Positions 58,966 to 64,000 of a stretch of DNA of 64,000 bases are shown here, piece by piece. Under the pieces are notes generated by a model, which was not told the origin of the DNA, did not search any database, and saw only the letters and a program-made list of their open reading frames with translations. Source of the stretch: Sistotremastrum niveocremeum HHB9708 (Eukaryota > Basidiomycota > Agaricomycetes > Sistotremastrales > Sistotremastraceae); NCBI GenBank assembly GCA_001630475.1, contig KV419443.1:17514-81513 (forward strand), read 5' to 3'. The translations under genes and the position numbers were made by a program. Every line of letters starts with the position of its first letter. The stretch's first letter is position 1.

Positions 58966-60193
58966 TCAAAGATGACTCGGTGTCGGTGTTGTTTTTCGTG
59001 GAAGGAGTGTGATGGTTTTGTGATTCTGGACTTCAAGACCGTGCTTTCCAAAATATCTCTCCGTCTCGAAATGCCATGCAATATTCCCTGTTATAAAATT
59101 GCCGATCCCCTGAATGAACTCTTTGATCTCCGGTTCGAGATGAATACTTGTAGAAAGGGATGATAGGTCGTTGAAGAGAACGAGGAATTGTTGTTGAAGT
59201 CTATGATACCATTCGCCAACGTGATCGAGAGCTTGTTGGATTGAGCATCGACGTTCGCGGATCGTAACGGTAATTATATTATGTGCATCTTCATTGCGAG
59301 AGTGCTCGACGTTGTAGGAGAGAATATCCTGCTAGTCTTCAGTCTTCCACTCAAAGGAAATAAGGTGAACTCTATTACGTTGGTTAGGATGATCATGTCG
59401 ACTGCTATGTCAACTAATGACACCACCATTGGATGATTCAACGAGTCCTTGATTTCAGGCAGGTCGAGGTCGATATTGGTGTTGAAGAAAATCAAGTCGA
59501 AGCACGGTCTAACGCCGATCGTAAGTCGACGGAGTGAGAGATATTCTTCGGTTGTTCGGAGTCGATGGGATGAGCGATCTGAGGCTTCGACGACGACGGA
59601 GTCGATGTAGGTCTCGAGTGAACTTATGTAGCGTTTACTAGCCGAGGGAGATGAGATGGAGAGAGCCCAGGACCAGAAACTGTATGTGAATAAATTCGGG
59701 AAGATTTTGAGTTTGAGAGTGAAACTGAGACAGGCCTTTGGAATATTCGGCCAAGGACGTCTTCGCCTTCTGGACGTCGACCGTGAGGATTTCTATAATC
59801 AATACGTCGACGTCAATCACCGGAAATAATGAGCAACAAATATTAATCAAGTGCGTACCTGAGAACATCCTTGATAACCCCCCCTCGGCGCCTCACATCC
59901 TCGTCACCCTGCCTATCACTAATCTCATCAAACAACAGCATAGCAAACATCATATCACAGCCTATCCGCAAACATTCAGCTGAAATACTCGGATATACGA
60001 GTGAAGCGAAGAGAGGGAGGTTGAAGCGGGTGAAGGATGATAAGATGAGTGGAGGGATAGGGGTGAAGGATGTGAACCAGGATGTACTGGCGGTTGATAT
60101 GGCGGTGTGGTGTGGATTGAGGGTGCGTTCTAGAGGCCAGTTTTGGAGGAGGTTGGGGAGTCTGAGTTGGACGGGTTGGTCGGTGGAGGACAT
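58966..60193 (-). CDS. Sesquiterpene synthase TPS3, intact
   Basis: Four exons (60193-59859, 59792-59736, 59679-59379, 59328-58966) give 351 residues in phase. It would cyclise farnesyl diphosphate to a sesquiterpene hydrocarbon, in the cytosol, with Mg2+. The Asp-rich motif DEISD is at residue 89 (LLFDEISDRQ) and the NSE motif NDILSYNVE at about 231. The C-terminal ETERYF supplies the conserved Arg-Tyr pair that senses diphosphate. The length is usual for fungal class I synthases. The third exon is 18 bp longer than in TPS1, TPS2 and TPS4 (extra residues around IFFNTNIDLDLPE). Intron 2 seems to start with GC (CAAAG then GCCTGT), a weak site; if it is not used the gene would be impaired. Product cannot be predicted from sequence. 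Confidence 0.88.
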
Positions 60194-60329
60194 GAGAAGC
60201 GATTGATGATGTTGGGGACAAGAGGCGATGAGGTGAAGTTAAAGAATAAAATCGTACGAGTAATTCGTTGATCCCTTTGTCCTATCGACTCAAGTGTCGC
60301 TGATATTACCATAAAAGTGAGCCATCTAT

Positions 60330-60540
60330 CGAATGTGAGAATCATCGAGCGCTGAACATGTCATGGTGAGCGGTTTGACTCCGTTTGAGCGTACAGATAC
60401 CCACGGTCGTATCTCGAGAGCATTGGGATCATGTGGAAATCTTAGGAATGGTTGAGTGAACGTGGAGGGCAAGAGCAACATCATTTTAGGCGAACTCGGG
60501 CGGAATCCTGTCGGCCGACGGCCTCTTCACATTGGCGCTC
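60330..60540 (-). promoter_or_regulatory. TPS3 upstream block shared with psi-TPS-a
   Basis: Upstream of TPS3 the stretch ATCATCGAGCGCTGAACATG ... ACCCACGGTCGTATCTCGAG ... GAGCAACATCATTTTAGGCG matches 14140-14300 upstream of the TPS fragment. It is in the 462-bp gap between TPS3 and TPS4. A possible promoter; the rest of the gap has no feature. Confidence 0.6.
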
Positions 60541-60655
60541 ATAACCCAGTTTGCTTCCGCGCCGCCATGTATTCAGCTTTTGACCTTTCAAACTTCCTTT
60601 GGACTAAAATCGCACTAGAAATCATGTGAAGGAGAAAGAAAATTGTTTGATTCAA

Positions 60656-61847
60656 CTACGTCGTCTTTCGGGGTAACAACTCCACCTCTCCACTCTCCTT
60701 AACCTCCGCCCCCCTCTCAAAATACCTCCCACTCTCAAACCCAAACTCAACAGTAGCACTCACCCAATTCCCAACTCCCCACACGTACTCTCTCGCATCC
60801 TTCTCAACTTCCTCCGTCCAGCTACCAAACGGAATTTCTCGGAGCGTGGAGAGGAATTTAGTGAGGAGGGATTGATATAGTTGACCGGAGTGATCGAGGG
60901 CTGATTGGAGGGGGAGGGAATGGTCGGACATTAGGACTGTTATTAGGTTGTGTGCGTCGTCCCCGCGGGATTGTTCGACGTTGTACGAGGCGATGTCCTA
61001 GAATCAGTCCGATCAGATCTCAAAATTCTGGAATTTGGAAAATAGAGAAGAACTCACGTTAGCCAATATCGTCATATCAATCGCCACCTCAATCAACTCC
61101 CCAATAGCCCGATCCTCCACAACCTCCCCCGGCAGATCCATATCAAATCTCAACACATCAACACAAGGCCTCGTCCCGATCGTATCCCTCCTCATCTCAA
61201 AATATTCGCTCGTATTACGTATGATATTTGATTCGCGGTCTGTTGCTTGGGCTATGACGGCGGAGAGGTAGGATGAGAATGAGTCGATGAAGGATGTACA
61301 TGCGGAGGGGGAGGAGATAAGGAGGGTTCGGGACCAGTAGCTGTTTCGTGACGTTCATTGAGAAATTACTTTGGGAGCGAAGAAGAATGAGGACTGACCT
61401 TTGGAACATTATTCCGAATACAGTCTCTCCTTCCGCCCTTGGTTTATCTGGATTGCTAGATGCGTCATCAATTAATCCATATAACCGAGAAGAAAGAGAG
61501 TAGGATACGTACGCAAAAACATCCAAAAGAACACGCACAACCTCCTCAACCTCCCCCGCACTCGCCGAATCGCTAAACTCATCAAAAAGCAAGAAGAAAC
61601 TCATCATATCACAGCTCAACCGAAATTGTTCAGCCGACGAATGCGGATACGCTAAAGCGGATAATAGGGAAGGATTGCATAACTTAAATGCTGCGCGTGT
61701 ACGTGGAGTGAGGATGTTGAATGATTCGAGCCATTGTGCGCTTTCAATCGCAGTTGACTCATAGTGAGGATTGATGGCTCGCTTCATTGGCCAGTCTTTG
61801 AGAAGATCCGGGAGGCGTATCACAGGCATTGAGGGTGGAGAGGACAT
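60656..61847 (-). CDS. Sesquiterpene synthase TPS4, intact
   Basis: Four exons (61847-61513, 61455-61399, 61340-61058, 60997-60656) sum to 1017 bp and 338 residues with all GT-AG borders. Asp-rich motif DEFSD at residue 89 (FFLLFDEFSD), NSE motif NDIASYNVE at 225, and C-terminal ESGRYF. Class I terpene synthase acting on farnesyl diphosphate is expected. It follows TPS3 head-to-tail on the same strand, and has the same intron positions as TPS1-3. The N-terminus SMPVIRLPDLLKDWPMKRAI is closest by eye to TPS1 (LLKDWPMKRTI), while the tail GVGNWVSATVEFGFESGRYF is its own. This is the cleanest TPS gene of the window. Confidence 0.92.
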
Positions 61848-61963
61848 GTAGGATGGACGGGCTAGTGTGCTTGAGGAGGGTGTTCGGGGACTATGATGAT
61901 AAATCGACGGATTGATAGCATTCTTAAACAGATTGAGAAGAGAAAGTTCTACTGATGATTAGT

Positions 61964-62540
61964 GTAGACACGTCGTAGGCGTATCCTGATTGGGTCGGTA
62001 AAATATACGGCCCCTTCTACGCGTCCGAGACGACGTCGAGGTTTGCTGTAGACGAGCCCGAAGTCAAGAAGTAGGAGTAAATCGGACTGTTTGCGGGACG
62101 GAGTCTAGATCGTCCGCGTTGCATCACATCGATGTTCGGAATCCCAGACTCTGAACGACCGGCACGTCTTGATGTCTTGATGAAGAAATCGTGTATTCGA
62201 AGGCTCGAAGCAGTCATCTCGAACGTCGACATCGGAGGAAAACACCGAAACAGAGGATAAAGGTGTTGCTGAGGTCTCAGAAGGGGTTTGCAAATTCGTG
62301 ATTGAGGGGATTGACTCGAGCTGAAGGATCGATGGTGACATGGTGTTTCGAGGATGAATTTGCTTGAGGAGCATCGCGGGAACCAGACACGTCGTTGGTG
62401 TATAATGATTGGGTCGGTGAAATGTACGGCCCCTCCTACGCGTCCGAGTCGACGTCGAGTTTTTGCTGGAGGAAGTCGGAATGTCTGCTAGACCGAGTCT
62501 AGATCGTCCACGTTGCATCCTCGACGTTCGGCATACGAGG
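61964..62540. repeat. Direct duplication of a ~160-bp block (period 420 bp)
   Basis: The block with GACACGTCGT, GATTGGGTCGGT, TACGGCCCC, CTACGCGTCCGAG, GTCGACGTCGAG-like words and GAGTCTAGATCGTC occurs at about 61964-62150 and again at 62384-62540. A third partial copy (TCTAGATTGTCTACGTTGCA, then ACATCGACGTTCGGC) is at about 63280-63370. No gene is supported inside. The copies bracket the TPS4 promoter side and the TPS5 remnant. Confidence 0.6.
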
Positions 62541-62761
62541 ACTCCATCAAGCGAAACGTTCCGAAGGAACAGTAGTCAAATCGACTCGAGACAATCATCA
62601 CGAGTCGCCAACGGCGCAGCGTATTCGTAGATGCCAATGCAAGAGAAGGAAAGAAATAGGCGCTCCGAAATCTTCCGATTCCGACACGTGACAAAATGGG
62701 CGTCTCTTCACCGAAAATACGACTCAAATCAGCCATTCTCAAAGAACTTACTAGTATACGT

Positions 62762-63221
62762 CTATTGCTTCTTCGGCAACAACCTCACAATCCTACTATC
62801 CCTAACTTCCCCTCCCCCCTCCCAAAATACCTTTCACTCTCAACCGTCCACTCCACCTGCGCCGTAATCCAATTCCCAACTCTCCACACATACTCTCTCA
62901 CCCCATCCCTTCCATCCAATGAAAATTCATCATAAGGAACCGATCTCTGAGCAGAGACAAAAGATTGGAGGAGGGTAGCTATAGAATGCCAATTTCCCAC
63001 GCAATTGATCGCTTCTCGAAAATGGAGAGAGACTGAGAGCGGGATGACATCGTTACTGTCATTAATATTATGTTATGCGAGTCGTCTCCGCGGGCTTGTT
63101 CGATATTATACGAGCATATTGTATATCCTACCCCATAATATAATATCAACACGAGTCTCAACGAAATAAAGGAGAAATGCAAATGCATACGTTCTCAAGG
63201 ACAACCAAATCAACTGCACAG
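62762..63221 (-). pseudogene. Terpene synthase 3' remnant (psi-TPS5)
   Basis: Only the end of a TPS gene remains. Minus-strand reading: VDLVVLEN (end of exon 3), an intron, then ICSYNIEQARGDDSHNI (NSE region, already slightly altered at the splice side), a frameshift in the following helix region, then EYVWRVGNWITAQVEWTVES with RYF, a second frameshift and the terminal LLPKKQ. The first two exons with the Asp-rich motif are missing. It is in the same orientation as TPS3 and TPS4, so three TPS copies once stood in tandem here. Confidence 0.82.
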
Positions 63222-64000
63222 TGAAGGTGAATAGTAGTCGGTCAATGAAACATTTCCCAGGAAGATCACGAAGCAACGAACTCGACGTCGAGAAGTTCGC
63301 TGGAACAAGAGTCTAGATTGTCTACGTTGCATACCATCGACCATCGACCATCAAACATCGACGTTCGGCAGACCAGGATCGGCTGTAGGATCCTAGCACA
63401 TCAAGCGGAGCGTCCCGATCACAATTGACGACTCGGAAGAAGCGAATTTAGATCGACTCGAGAAGTCACATCCATCAAGCCAATAGCTCCCTACGAGCCA
63501 GGCATACTCGTCGTGCGTCGGACGAATTCGGAAAAGACGGAACCAATCCTCCGCTTACATAACGCCCGCGCCTCTCCCTCGCCTCGCTCTCGCCCTCGGG
63601 CGCTAATCCAGCGCTATCACCTCTTACTCTCCCCACGATCTTCGCCACGATCTTCGCGAACAAGTCGTCAATCGCCAATCGCAAATTCTACCGGAGCGTC
63701 CCGCTATCTCTCTCTCATCGCCAGCGATGGCTATCTTATCTATACGAAAAGGCCTAGACGTCCTAACTGCCTTCGAGCTTCCGGAATCCGGAGGCGAATT
63801 AGAACCGACGAGACGAGCGTCGGTTCCTCCGATCCCGAATGCAGTCAATCCGTTCCTAAATTCGACGATCAAAATACATGCAACGTGTAGCACATCCATA
63901 CGCATGATCCATCAATAACTCCTCCTTCCAATATCAAATATCCATAAATATCAGGATCGTCGCCCCATCGTCTCTATAAATCCCCCCTCTCTTATCCTCA
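63222..64000. other. No supported gene; possible promoter at the right edge
   Basis: Contains the third copy of the dispersed block (about 63280-63370). Frames at 63513-63905 on both strands have no domain. CTATAAAT at about 63975 near the edge could be the TATA box of a gene starting beyond the window on the plus strand. Confidence 0.35.

Noticed and set aside
1-64000. tRNA or rRNA genes
   Set aside because: I looked for T-loop-like GGTTCGAATC words with paired arms and found none convincing; a covariance-model scan would be decisive.

Overview
The window is nuclear DNA of a filamentous basidiomycete, most likely an agaricomycete. Genes carry many short GT-AG introns of about 50 bp. The recognisable families are typical of mushrooms: DUF6533 membrane proteins, a FunK1-type kinase, basidiomycete F-box proteins, sesquiterpene synthases, a CSC1/OSCA channel and a large transposase. 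About half of the window is accessory DNA built from mobile elements and broken gene copies. No tRNA, rRNA or CRISPR array was recognised.

Layout. 1-13 kb is repeat-rich: an OrsD/telomere-linked-helicase-like gene cut short by a hAT-like element, several short terminal-inverted-repeat elements, three ~100-bp foldback palindromes, a dispersed short palindrome and a purine-rich array. 13-23 kb holds a terpene-synthase fragment, an intact aldo-keto reductase (AKR), two tandem F-box genes and a terpene synthase (TPS1) carrying two insertions. 24-36 kb holds ordinary genes: a small Pro/Tyr-rich membrane protein, a DUF6533 protein, a secreted chorismate mutase, an unrecognised gene and a CSC1/OSCA channel. 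38-45 kb holds a secreted precursor with 22 tandem peptide repeats, a degenerate FunK1 kinase and a second DUF6533 gene. 46-56 kb holds TPS2, split by a solo LTR, an AT-hook protein and a transposase gene split by a second hAT MITE. 57-63 kb holds a second intact AKR, two intact terpene synthases (TPS3, TPS4) and a decayed TPS5.

The main chemistry is a sesquiterpene island: five TPS loci and two near-identical AKRs with duplicated promoters. TPS3 and TPS4 read through fully once spliced. The other three are damaged, and the damage can be read to the base: target-site duplications were found for the hAT MITEs and the solo LTR. No cytochrome P450 was seen.

The most novel item is the gene at 38399-39896. 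It encodes a signal peptide, a short pro-region and 22 copies of a 17-residue unit ending in a dibasic site. This is the architecture of a Kex2-processed repeat peptide precursor (KEP), with Ala/Pro dipeptide spacers like those of yeast alpha-factor.
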